Of a stretch of 15,032 bases of DNA, positions 1 through 6,298 are shown one piece after another. How positions within the stretch are numbered: the stretch's first letter is position 1; every line of letters begins with the position of its first letter. The DNA is from Planctomycetota bacterium (GTDB lineage: Bacteria > Planctomycetota > Phycisphaerae > Tepidisphaerales > Tepidisphaeraceae). Made by a program: the position numbers and the translations under genes. The stretch covers positions 1-15,032 of the forward strand of contig JAKORQ010000086.1 in assembly GCA_029777755.1 (NCBI GenBank), written 5' to 3'. Below the pieces are notes generated by a model that saw only the letters and a list, made by a program, of their open reading frames with translations, was not told the origin of the DNA and made no database searches.

Positions 1-1
1 G

Positions 2-562
2 GACGTGGCCCGTCGCCTCAACCACGAGTTCCCCGACATCAGCTTCCGCGTGCCCACCACGATGCAGACGCACGACATCGTCATGCAGGCCATCACGCGC
101 CACTCGCTGGGCCGCTTTCGCATCACCTCCAGCAAGATCATCGCCGAGCAGGACTGCTTCGACCGCGTCGTGCCCGAGTGCGACTTCTGCCTCACCGTCT
201 CCGGGACCGCTACGTTGCACGTGGCGTCGTTTGGCGTGCCGATGATCGTTGTCTATCGCACCAGCCCGATACTGTGGAACCTGCTTGGCCGCTGGCTGAT
301 CAAGACGCGCACATTCTCGCTGGTGAACCTGCTGGCCGACGACAAGCGCCTGGTGCCCGAGTACATCCCCTGGTATGGCTCCAACAAGCCGGTGTTCCTG
401 CACGCCCTGGATTACCTGAAGAATCCCGAGATGCTCCTTGCCCAGCGGCGCAAGCTGCTGGAACTGGTGGCCCGCCTGGACAGGGAGGGAGCAAGCCAGA
501 ACACCGCCCGCATCGCCCTGGAGCTGATCAGCGGCCGGAAACCGGCTGCCAGCGCCGGGTGA
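2..562 (+). CDS. lpxB: Lipid-A-disaccharide synthase, C-terminal half (cut by window edge)
   Basis: LpxB is a GT-B glycosyltransferase. It joins UDP-2,3-diacylglucosamine to lipid X to make the lipid A disaccharide on the inner face of the cytoplasmic membrane. About 186 residues are present, roughly half of the usual 380; the frame is open to the left edge, so the true start lies outside and the GTG at base 5 is not a credible start. The recognisable C-terminal core is the SGTATL segment followed by PMIVVYR, a hydrophobic stretch around WNLLGRWLIKT and then SLVNLLAD, which is the LpxB pattern (E. coli has SGTAAL, PMVVGYR, SLPNLLA). The position after SGTATL, usually Glu, is His here. The last 35 bp overlap the 3' end of the convergent AraC gene. 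LpxB implies a lipid A-type outer membrane. Confidence 0.88.
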   Translation, partial: DVARRLNHEFPDISFRVPTTMQTHDIVMQAITRHSLGRFRITSSKIIAEQDCFDRVVPECDFCLTVSGTATLHVASFGVPMIVVYRTSPILWNLLGRWLIKTRTFSLVNLLADDKRLVPEYIPWYGSNKPVFLHALDYLKNPEMLLAQRRKLLELVARLDREGASQNTARIALELISGRKPAASAG

Positions 563-1427
563 TACGCGAAAACCGCCCGGGCGTATGCCCATGGTGGCGA
601 ACGAACGCCTTGGTGAAGCTCTGCACGTCGGCAAATCCCAGCCGCGCCGCTACTTCCTTGCACGATAGCGAGCTTGTCTGCAGCAACCTCGCCGCCGCCT
701 CCAGGCGCAACTGCTGGCGAAACTGCACTGGCGACACTCCATAGCGCTTCTTGAATGCCCGGCTCAGGTACGCCGGCGAAATCCCCAACTCCTCCGCCAG
801 CGCCACGATGCCCAGGGGCTGCGCGTAGCGGATGGTGATGTTGCGATGCGCCAGCGAGACTGGGTCGGCCGCCTGTTCCGTACCAACCTCCTCCAGCACC
901 AGCGCGAAAAGCTCGGCGATCGCGACATGCGCCCGAAAAAGCGACATCACCGAGCCACTGCCCGCTTCCGTCACCACCCGGCCAATAAGCTGACGGATCC
1001 TCTCCATCCCCCAACTGCTCACCCGCACGCGCAACGGGATGTCCGCAATCCGCCGTTGGGAAAAAAACGACAAAACTTGCGCAAACGGCAGCGCGAGCAG
1101 TCGGCCGGCGCTGGTGAACTGGAAGGTAATCTCGTCGTACTCGATGCCGCCGCGATTGACTGGCCCGAAGTCGTGCGACACCCCGGGCGGGCAAAGCACC
1201 AGCATTCCCGGCCCGCACCGTACCCGCTGGTCATCTATGCGCACCTCGTTCTCTCCGCGTGTGTACAGCACGATGTGATACACGTCATGCACGTGCGGGA
1301 AATGGCTTGCTCTCTCACGATACTCGCCGGTCGCCCCGTGCAGAAGCTGTAGCTTCCACGAGCTCCCCTCATGCTGCATCACCAGCAAATTTGGATCGGC
1401 GGCATTCTCGGGCCGAATGTAGCGCAC
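528..1427 (-). CDS. AraC-family transcriptional regulator with N-terminal cupin
   Basis: A 299-residue protein with the classic AraC layout. An N-terminal cupin-like sensor (about residues 42-105) opens with FPHVHDVYHIV and contains a CPPGVSHDF strand. A C-terminal domain carries two helix-turn-helix units (about 206-225 and 255-276), the second in the signature form CKEVAARLGFADVQSFTKAF followed by HTPGRF. The cupin probably binds a small sugar or similar ligand; the ligand cannot be read from the sequence. It is divergent from the URO-D-like gene with 86 bp between the starts, so regulation of that gene and of itself is likely. The start is uncertain. GTG at 1427 gives full length but has no Shine-Dalgarno; an internal ATG (Met17, base 1379) would also leave both domains intact. 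A CATAAT box sits just upstream of the GTG on the minus strand, so a leaderless message is possible. Confidence 0.9.
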   Translation of the reverse strand: MRYIRPENAADPNLLVMQHEGSSWKLQLLHGATGEYRERASHFPHVHDVYHIVLYTRGENEVRIDDQRVRCGPGMLVLCPPGVSHDFGPVNRGGIEYDEITFQFTSAGRLLALPFAQVLSFFSQRRIADIPLRVRVSSWGMERIRQLIGRVVTEAGSGSVMSLFRAHVAIAELFALVLEEVGTEQAADPVSLAHRNITIRYAQPLGIVALAEELGISPAYLSRAFKKRYGVSPVQFRQQLRLEAAARLLQTSSLSCKEVAARLGFADVQSFTKAFVRHHGHTPGRFSRITRRWQPVSGR

Positions 1428-1513
1428 CAGATCATATTATGACAAACTGATGGCGATAGCCAGTTGCCTGCCCGCCCGGCGTTTCATAGCCTGCCGCCAG
1501 CGAGGTACAGCCA

Positions 1514-2716
1514 ATGCCGGTTCAAGTTCCCTATCGTCTCGACCATCTTCAAAAGGCCCAATGGCTCTGCGACCAGGCGCAGGCCAACGGCGGTCTGGCT
1601 CCCCTGGATGTTGAGCGCTTCTGGGCGGATCAGGAAATCGCCGAGAAAGACCCCTTCGGCCAGCACATTCCCCAGGTTGCCAACGGCGTCATCCTCAACG
1701 GGGAATGCGTATTCGACGAACTGGGCATCCCGGAGGACTACTGGCGCTACGAGAACGACGAAGCCTGGCGGCTGGAACTGAACAGGGCGTACAACGACAA
1801 GGCCGAAAAGATCGTCGGCCGGCGCCTGCTGCCTGAAGAGCCATCCGACCCCGAGGCCAAGTGGCCCGCCACCAAGAGTCTGGCCGACATTTTCGAGGCA
1901 AGGAACGTCTGGCACGACCGCTCATGGTGGCTGATGCCCTCGGCCAGTAACGAGGAGGAACTGCGGGCGTTGCTCGACCGCGTGGAAAAGCGCCTGGAAA
2001 ACCTGCGCCAGTTCATGCTGCCGGACAACTGGGACAGCGAGAAGCAGCGCCTGCTTGCCCGTGGCGCAAAGCCGCCGCTTTATCGCTGGCAGCGCGGGCC
2101 GGTGACATTCGCCACCAGCGTCTATGGCACCGAGAACTTCCTCCTGCTGGTGCTGGATAATCCCGATCTTGCCATGCGCTTCCGCGACCTGATCCTCAGG
2201 TCCATGCTCGCCATCAACGATGTGCTGGAGCAGGAGGCCGGCTACACCCCTGAAACCGCTCCCCGCGGGTTTGGCTTCGCCGACGACAACTGCTGCCTGA
2301 TGACGCCGGAGATGTATGAGATGTTCGCCTTCCCTATCCTCAAAGGGGTGTTCGAGCGCATCGCTCCCAATCCCGGCGACTGGCGCTTCCAGCACTCCGA
2401 CTCGGCGATGGGGCACCTGCTGCCCATCCTGTCGCGCCTCAACTTTACCGGCGTCAATTTCGGTCCCACCGTGCTGTCCAGTGAGATTCGTCAGCACATG
2501 CCGCGTGCCGTCATCCATGGCCAGCTCGCGCCTTTCACCCTCAGCCGCAATGAGGAACTGAACATTGTGCTGGAGTTCCTCCGCGACCACGAGATGACTA
2601 AAGAGACGCGCGGGCTTCGCTTCGCCACGGCAGGGTCGATAAACAACGGTTCACGACTCACCGGGATGCGCCTGGTAATGTCGGCAATACAGCACTTTGG
2701 CCGGTTCGACGCGTGA
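1514..2716 (+). CDS. Uroporphyrinogen decarboxylase (URO-D) superfamily protein, probable methyltransferase-like enzyme
   Basis: A 400-residue cytosolic protein of the URO-D/MtaA/CmuA superfamily. The C-terminal two thirds carry the family landmarks: GPVT (195-198), a FADDNC strand (255-260), the QHSDS strand end (293-297), NFGPTVL (315-321) and HGQLAP (335-340), the equivalent of the usual G-N-x-D-P strand. The N-terminal about 170 residues (Trp/Glu-rich, with a DRSWW segment) are less typical. It is not expected to be the haem enzyme HemE, because the arginine-rich N-terminal motif of HemE is absent. The Cys of the zinc-type HxC motif found in corrinoid methyltransferases is Asp here (HSD). 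The start ATG has GAGG at 1502-1505, 8 nt upstream. The divergent AraC gene suggests substrate-induced expression. The substrate is unknown; demethylation or decarboxylation of a carbohydrate- or osmolyte-derived compound is inference. Confidence 0.8.
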   Translation: MPVQVPYRLDHLQKAQWLCDQAQANGGLAPLDVERFWADQEIAEKDPFGQHIPQVANGVILNGECVFDELGIPEDYWRYENDEAWRLELNRAYNDKAEKIVGRRLLPEEPSDPEAKWPATKSLADIFEARNVWHDRSWWLMPSASNEEELRALLDRVEKRLENLRQFMLPDNWDSEKQRLLARGAKPPLYRWQRGPVTFATSVYGTENFLLLVLDNPDLAMRFRDLILRSMLAINDVLEQEAGYTPETAPRGFGFADDNCCLMTPEMYEMFAFPILKGVFERIAPNPGDWRFQHSDSAMGHLLPILSRLNFTGVNFGPTVLSSEIRQHMPRAVIHGQLAPFTLSRNEELNIVLEFLRDHEMTKETRGLRFATAGSINNGSRLTGMRLVMSAIQHFGRFDA

Positions 2717-2757
2717 CCGATGCGCGTTAGATATATTTGCTCTGATCGTTTGCGTAG

Positions 2758-2785
2758 TTGCTGGTAATCCACGCTGGCGTATGCT
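2758..2785 (+). promoter_or_regulatory. Possible sigma70-type promoter for the HNH-repeat gene
   Basis: TTGCTG (2758-2763) and TATGCT (2780-2785) are 16 bp apart. They lie in a relatively AT-rich gap between the URO-D gene and the HNH-repeat gene, about 40 bp before the start codon. The match is only partial (-35 weak, -10 four of six), so this is a suggestion. Confidence 0.28.
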
Positions 2786-2823
2786 AATTTCCCCAAGCGG
2801 CGTCGATCTCCTGGAGGGGGGAC

Positions 2824-3675
2824 ATGCCGTTAGAAAGAGCATGTATGCCGGCACGGAAGTGGGATAGCACCCTGATTCTCCAGACGATAAGGAGATACAA
2901 GAGGGAAGGGAAGGACATCTCTTACAACGAGATGGCGCGCAGTCACCAGGGGTTGGTGTCGGCGGCCAACTACTACTTTGGCTCCTACCGCAAGGCGGTC
3001 ATCGCCGCTGGCATCGATTACGACAAGATTCGCCGCAAACCCAACTGGACGACGAACAAGATCATCCAGGTTCTGCGACAGGCCCACAGGAAGAAGCTCC
3101 CCCTCAACTGGTACAGCGTCAGCAAAAGGCGCGATCTACTGGGATGGGCCGGCAGGGCGGCCATCCGCAAGCGCGCCTTCGGCGACTGGAACAAGGCGCT
3201 GTCGGCCGCCGGCATCGATCCGGATTCCATCCGTCTCTATCACCGCTGGAGCAACGACGAGATACTCCGTGCCCTGCGAGCCCGCCGGCGCAGGAAGCAG
3301 GCGCTCAACACCATGGCCCTGCAGGAGGAGATGCCCGGCCTCTATGCGGCCGCCGTCCGTCACTTCGGCAGCTACGAGGTCGCGCTTCAGCAGGCCGGCA
3401 TCGACCCCGAGGACGTCAAGCAGCGCCGCCAGTGGAACAGAGAATCCATCTGCAGGCATCTGCGCGAGTTTGAGGAAAACTTCGGCCTCGTCAGCCAGTC
3501 GCTGTTGCGCAAGTACGACAGCGGCCTGATGCGTGCGGTGCGCATCCAGTACGGCAACCTGCACTCAGCCATAGAGGCCGCCGGCGTAACCAACTACTCC
3601 ATCCGCGGAAAACGCTCCTCCACAGAGAAAACCAAGAAGCGCCGTAAAGCCGCAGCCGTCTCCCGCGTCCCGTGA
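2824..3675 (+). CDS. Stand-alone homing-endonuclease-associated (HNH) repeat protein, four repeats
   Basis: A 283-residue basic protein made almost entirely of four copies of a repeat of about 60 residues, at about 12-70, 75-138, 142-200 and 204-261. Each starts with a W-x-x-x-x-I helix, has a basic middle helix, and ends in the same block: FGSYRKAVIAAGID (52-65), FGDWNKALSAAGID (119-132), FGSYEVALQQAGID (181-194) and the diverged YGNLHSAIEAAGV (243-255). This matches the repeat described as homing endonuclease associated (HNH_repeat in Pfam), a likely DNA-binding module. No HNH catalytic motif or other nuclease domain is present. The tail (262-283) is Lys/Arg/Ser-rich and probably disordered. 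GGAGG at 2813-2817 supports the ATG at 2824; an alternative in-frame ATG lies at 2845. It stands alone, with no operon partner. Sequence-specific DNA binding is inferred from the repeat family, not shown. Confidence 0.8.
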   Translation: MPLERACMPARKWDSTLILQTIRRYKREGKDISYNEMARSHQGLVSAANYYFGSYRKAVIAAGIDYDKIRRKPNWTTNKIIQVLRQAHRKKLPLNWYSVSKRRDLLGWAGRAAIRKRAFGDWNKALSAAGIDPDSIRLYHRWSNDEILRALRARRRRKQALNTMALQEEMPGLYAAAVRHFGSYEVALQQAGIDPEDVKQRRQWNRESICRHLREFEENFGLVSQSLLRKYDSGLMRAVRIQYGNLHSAIEAAGVTNYSIRGKRSSTEKTKKRRKAAAVSRVP

Positions 3676-3706
3676 AATAGGCTTGTATGAATGCAGGCAA
3701 CGATAG

Positions 3707-3766
3707 AGGCACGAAGGGATCAAGGCACGAACGAATAAGACAGCGACGAAGCGACGCAGTGACGAA
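3707..3766 (+). repeat. Cluster of degenerate AGGCACGAA direct repeats (left arm)
   Basis: Four copies of a 9-bp word occur at regular intervals: AGGCACGAA at 3707-3715 and 3723-3731, AGCGACGAA at 3742-3750 and AGTGACGAA at 3758-3766. The steps are 16, 19 and 16 bp. Inverted copies of the same words occur about 300 bp downstream. The near-constant spacing argues for a real repeat array rather than chance. Confidence 0.65.
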
Positions 3767-3863
3767 GGGGCAAAGGTGGGGCGGGCGGTCCCCGCTCGCG
3801 GCAGCGAAGACAACCCTGGCGGAGATACGGCTCAAGATCCAAGGCGATCGAAAGCGCAGTAGA

Positions 3864-3882
3864 GCAGTTCCGCCGGAACTGC
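3864..3882. repeat. Perfect 8-bp hairpin with 3-nt loop
   Basis: GCAGTTCC and GGAACTGC flank a GCC loop. The hairpin sits almost exactly at the midpoint (about 3883) of the region bounded by the left and right repeat clusters. It is followed by GGTAGCC, not a T run, so it is not an intrinsic terminator. It may be the core of a structured repeat or of an RNA. Confidence 0.6.
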
Positions 3883-3962
3883 GGTAGCCAAGGCAATCCT
3901 CGACGAAAGCACGCCGCCCGCACCTGGGAGCTGAACATCGCCCACCAGGCATCCCTCTCAGC

Positions 3963-4060
3963 CACGAAGAAGCGAAGCAACGAAGCATAACACGATGCAT
4001 CGTTTCACTCTCCCTTCGTGCCTTAGTGCCTCCATGCCCTTTCCTCCCCCTTCGTCGCTT
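3963..4060 (-). repeat. Right repeat cluster, inverted AGGCACGAA words around a palindrome
   Basis: The left part (3963-3986) has CACGAAG, AGCGAAG and AACGAAG on the + strand. The right part has the same word family reversed: TTCGTGCCT at 4015-4023, AGTGCCTCC from 4025 and TTCGTCGCT at 4051-4059. On the minus strand the latter reads as GAAGCGACGAAG, GAGGCAC and AAGGCACGAAG, matching the left arm at 3707-3766. The two halves flank the palindrome at 3992-4003. Confidence 0.55.
3992..4003. repeat. Perfect 12-bp palindrome ACGATGCATCGT
   Basis: A perfect dyad of 12 bp between ACGAAG-type words on the left and CTTCGT-type words on the right. It could be a protein-binding site for a dimer or the tip of a larger cruciform. 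No use is known. Confidence 0.6.
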
Positions 4061-4074
4061 CTCATCCTGTACCA

Positions 4075-4097
4075 AATCCGTGCTCCCGCACCGGATT
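4075..4097. repeat. Bulged 9-bp hairpin upstream of the PEP-CTERM gene
   Basis: AATCCGTGC pairs with GCACCGGATT through nine base pairs with one bulged C, around a TCCC loop. No T run follows. It lies just beyond the right repeat cluster and before the candidate promoter at 4127, so it could close off the repeat element; a role as terminator is unlikely. Confidence 0.5.
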
Positions 4098-4126
4098 CAG
4101 ACAACCCCATCCTCTTGCCCTCATTA

Positions 4127-4156
4127 TTGTCAATGAAGCTAAATCGCATGTTAAAT
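4127..4156 (+). promoter_or_regulatory. Candidate sigma70-type promoter for the PEP-CTERM gene
   Basis: TTGTCA (4127-4132, five of six to TTGACA) and TTAAAT (4151-4156, four of six to TATAAT) with an 18-bp spacer. They sit in the most AT-rich stretch of the gap. Transcription would begin near 4163, giving a leader of about 100 nt before the ATG at 4267. Confidence 0.4.
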
Positions 4157-4266
4157 GTGTTGGATTTTCCATCCCTTCCAGCCTATGAGATTGCGCTGTC
4201 CGGGAGCTGTTTACTCGTCCGCCCGGGCTATGGGTGTTCTATGGAGGTTTGTACAGGAGGCATCGC

Positions 4267-6069
4267 ATGGAACAGCGCCATGCTGGTTTATGGATCAACT
4301 CACATTCGGCGGGCAGGGATGATCGGCCCAGATGCCGCGCGGCAAAGGCAGGCAGGAATGTCGATCCGCGCTTCGCCACAGTCGCTCTGCTACTGGCCTG
4401 CACGTCTGTGCTCAAGGCGGATACCGTCATCTCCACCGATACGACGCGGGACGGCGTAGCGCTTGCGGCCGATTCCGTGCTGGTAGTCAGTGGCCCGACC
4501 AATCCGGTCCTTACCCTGGACAACGGAGCAACCGTTGATTGGGGTTCGGCGGATAAGAGGTTGATGGTGATAGGCAGACATGAAGGGGAGTCCGGCTCAT
4601 TCCAGCTCATGGGTGGAAGCACGGTAACCGTCGCAGGCTCAGGACTCGTGGATGCACAAGATTTCTCGTACGGATCGGCGTACCTGGGCTACGCACCCGG
4701 CTCCACGGGAGCAGCCGTCGTCACGGGCACCGGGTCGAACTGGACCATGCAGGAGTACCTGATGGTCGGCGGCGACGGATCAGGTTCCCTGACTGTCACC
4801 GGCGGCGGCAATGTCTCCAGTGAAAGCATCCTGGTCGGGGCCTACGAGGGAGGAACTGGCAGCATCACCGTCTCGGACGCGGGTTCGTTGAGCGCCAACT
4901 GGGATGTGTCCATCAGCTTTGACGGTGAACTACTCGTCAGGGACCTGGCAAACGTATCAGCTTACATCGTCTATGTTGGCCACAGGGACAAGGGCAGCGT
5001 GCTGATTGAGGATGGTGGCCAGATCACCAGCGGCTACGGTTCGATCGGGGTCTTCGGTAACCAGGCGACGGTTACGGTGACAGGTGCAGGCTCGCAATGG
5101 AACGCCGAGTATGCCTTCAGCCTCGTATGCGAGGGCACGGGCATCCTGAACGTCACCGAAGGAGGCAGCCTTTCCACGGCCGAGCTTTTAATCGGCGATA
5201 GCAAAGCGTCGTCGAGAAATGTTGCCACCGTCACGGGGGCAGACTCAAGCATGAGCGCCTCCGTGCACCTGGTCGTCAGCTCACCTGGAACCGCCAGGCT
5301 TGAGGTATCCGATGGTGGTTCTGTCTCGACCAGTTACCTCCGGGTCGGAGATAACCCGTCGGAGTCCGGCGAGTTGTTCATCTCCGGCGGCGGTAGCGTA
5401 TTTGCCTATTCCATGTCGGTGGGAAGGCTGGAGAATACCGATGGCATCGTAACGGTCACTGGTTCCGGCACTTCATTGACGGTGGCAGGAGAGCTTCACC
5501 TCGCCGGCGCCCCGGGTTGGTATGGCGACGATCGTGCGGGAACACTCATCGTCGAGGATGGGGCGACCGTCTCGATCGGCGAGTTGCTCCAGGTGAACCC
5601 GGGCGGCACGATCTCCGGTGATGGCGGCACGATTATCGGCAGCGTCCTGAACTTCGGTACCGTGTCGCCGGGCAGCTCGGCCGGCATCCTCACTATTGAA
5701 GGCGACTTCACGCAGACATCGGATGGCCAACTGGTCATCGAGATCGGCGGCCTGGTTCCCGGCAGCGGCTATGACCAGCTCGCGATCATCGGTAGCGCCA
5801 ACCTCGCCGGGACGCTCAGCGTGCAGTTGACCAATGACTTTGTCCTCGGCGAAGGGATGCAGTTCAACATCATCACCCTGGATGGCGAGCTGCATGGGAC
5901 TTTCCTTTTCCTCGGCCAGGATGCCCTGGTCGGTACATACGATGGTGTGGACCTGTACATCAACTACAGCGACACCGGCGTGACGCTCTATACCGTCCCC
6001 GAGCCGACATCGGCGACCATGATCGGCATGGCGGGCGCAGTACTGCTCTGCCGCCGCCGGCGCGGGTAG
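4267..6069 (+). CDS. PEP-CTERM exported protein with T5SS/PEP-CTERM-associated beta repeats
   Basis: A 600-residue exported protein. ATG 4267 is chosen over the GTG at 4234 because AGGAGG lies at 4255-4260, 6 nt upstream. The N-terminus has about 37 basic residues, then a hydrophobic core (ATVALLLACTSVL) and a likely cleavage after LKA. The body is a run of glycine-, valine- and serine-rich beta repeats: blocks of the type GSLTVTGGG followed by VSSESILVG and a GTGSNW-like strand, about eight copies. This matches the repeat shared by type V autotransporters and PEP-CTERM proteins. A linker follows with GTVSPGSSAGILTIEGDF and a GYDQLAI segment. The C-terminus is the sorting signal: VPEPTS, a short membrane helix (MIGMAGAVLL) and CRRRRG. 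Such proteins are processed by an exosortase and placed at the cell surface or in exopolymer; no exosortase is in the window. It probably forms a beta-solenoid adhesin or matrix protein. Confidence 0.9.
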   Translation: MEQRHAGLWINSHSAGRDDRPRCRAAKAGRNVDPRFATVALLLACTSVLKADTVISTDTTRDGVALAADSVLVVSGPTNPVLTLDNGATVDWGSADKRLMVIGRHEGESGSFQLMGGSTVTVAGSGLVDAQDFSYGSAYLGYAPGSTGAAVVTGTGSNWTMQEYLMVGGDGSGSLTVTGGGNVSSESILVGAYEGGTGSITVSDAGSLSANWDVSISFDGELLVRDLANVSAYIVYVGHRDKGSVLIEDGGQITSGYGSIGVFGNQATVTVTGAGSQWNAEYAFSLVCEGTGILNVTEGGSLSTAELLIGDSKASSRNVATVTGADSSMSASVHLVVSSPGTARLEVSDGGSVSTSYLRVGDNPSESGELFISGGGSVFAYSMSVGRLENTDGIVTVTGSGTSLTVAGELHLAGAPGWYGDDRAGTLIVEDGATVSIGELLQVNPGGTISGDGGTIIGSVLNFGTVSPGSSAGILTIEGDFTQTSDGQLVIEIGGLVPGSGYDQLAIIGSANLAGTLSVQLTNDFVLGEGMQFNIITLDGELHGTFLFLGQDALVGTYDGVDLYINYSDTGVTLYTVPEPTSATMIGMAGAVLLCRRRRG

Positions 6070-6095
6070 ATCGCTGGAACATGACAGATGAGCAT

Positions 6096-6132
6096 GCGTC
6101 GGCCGGCAACCACACCGGCCGACGCTCTTTTT
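6096..6132 (+). terminator. Intrinsic terminator after the PEP-CTERM gene
   Basis: A perfect 11-bp GC-rich stem, GCGTCGGCCGG (6096-6106) with CCGGCCGACGC (6115-6125), an 8-nt loop, then TCTTTTT. It lies 26 bp after the stop codon. It is the clearest rho-independent terminator in the window and separates this gene from the amidotransferase operon. Confidence 0.93.
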
Positions 6133-6257
6133 ACCAGACGAAACGTGACTGGAAAATGCTCCTTCTATCGCTGCGTTTCCCGGTCGCCTCGTCGCTGCGG
6201 AACCCGTCGTTTCAACGCAGAATCGCATCCCACGAATCTGCTATCGGTCTTATCGCC

Positions 6258-6286
6258 TTGCGCATACGCGCTGAGGCTGCTAGAAT
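6258..6286 (+). promoter_or_regulatory. Extended -10 promoter giving a near-leaderless amidotransferase mRNA
   Basis: TTGCGC (6258-6263), a 17-bp spacer, then TAGAAT (6281-6286, five of six). TG at 6278-6279 sits one base before the hexamer, the extended -10 arrangement. The start codon is at 6299, so the predicted 5' leader is only about 5-8 nt. This agrees with the lack of any Shine-Dalgarno before that start. Confidence 0.5.
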
Positions 6287-6298
6287 GTGCCGATCACT

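Larger units (their letters stand above)
3676..4266. other. Long non-coding, repeat-rich intergenic stretch
   Basis: About 590 bp between the HNH-repeat gene and the PEP-CTERM gene in which no convincing gene is seen. Short open frames here look like chance products of the repeated ACGAAG words. It contains two clusters of degenerate AGGCACGAA-type repeats in opposite orientations, a tight hairpin, a perfect 12-bp palindrome and a second bulged hairpin. A candidate promoter and a leader of about 100 nt for the next gene follow. The composition is purine-biased on the + strand at the left (CACGAAG words) and pyrimidine-biased at the right (CTTCGTG words). That layout fits an inverted-repeat or palindromic dispersed element rather than decayed coding sequence. 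Confidence 0.6.

Noticed and set aside
3707..3766. CRISPR array
   Set aside because: The repeats are only 9 bp, degenerate and 16-19 bp apart. There is no long identical repeat and no cas gene.
3864..3882. Hairpin as transcription terminator of the HNH-repeat gene
   Set aside because: The stem is good but no T run follows on either strand, and it lies about 190 bp after the stop codon.
4234..4266. Upstream GTG start for the PEP-CTERM protein
   Set aside because: The GTG at 4234 has no ribosome site, whereas AGGAGG is placed 6 nt before the ATG at 4267.
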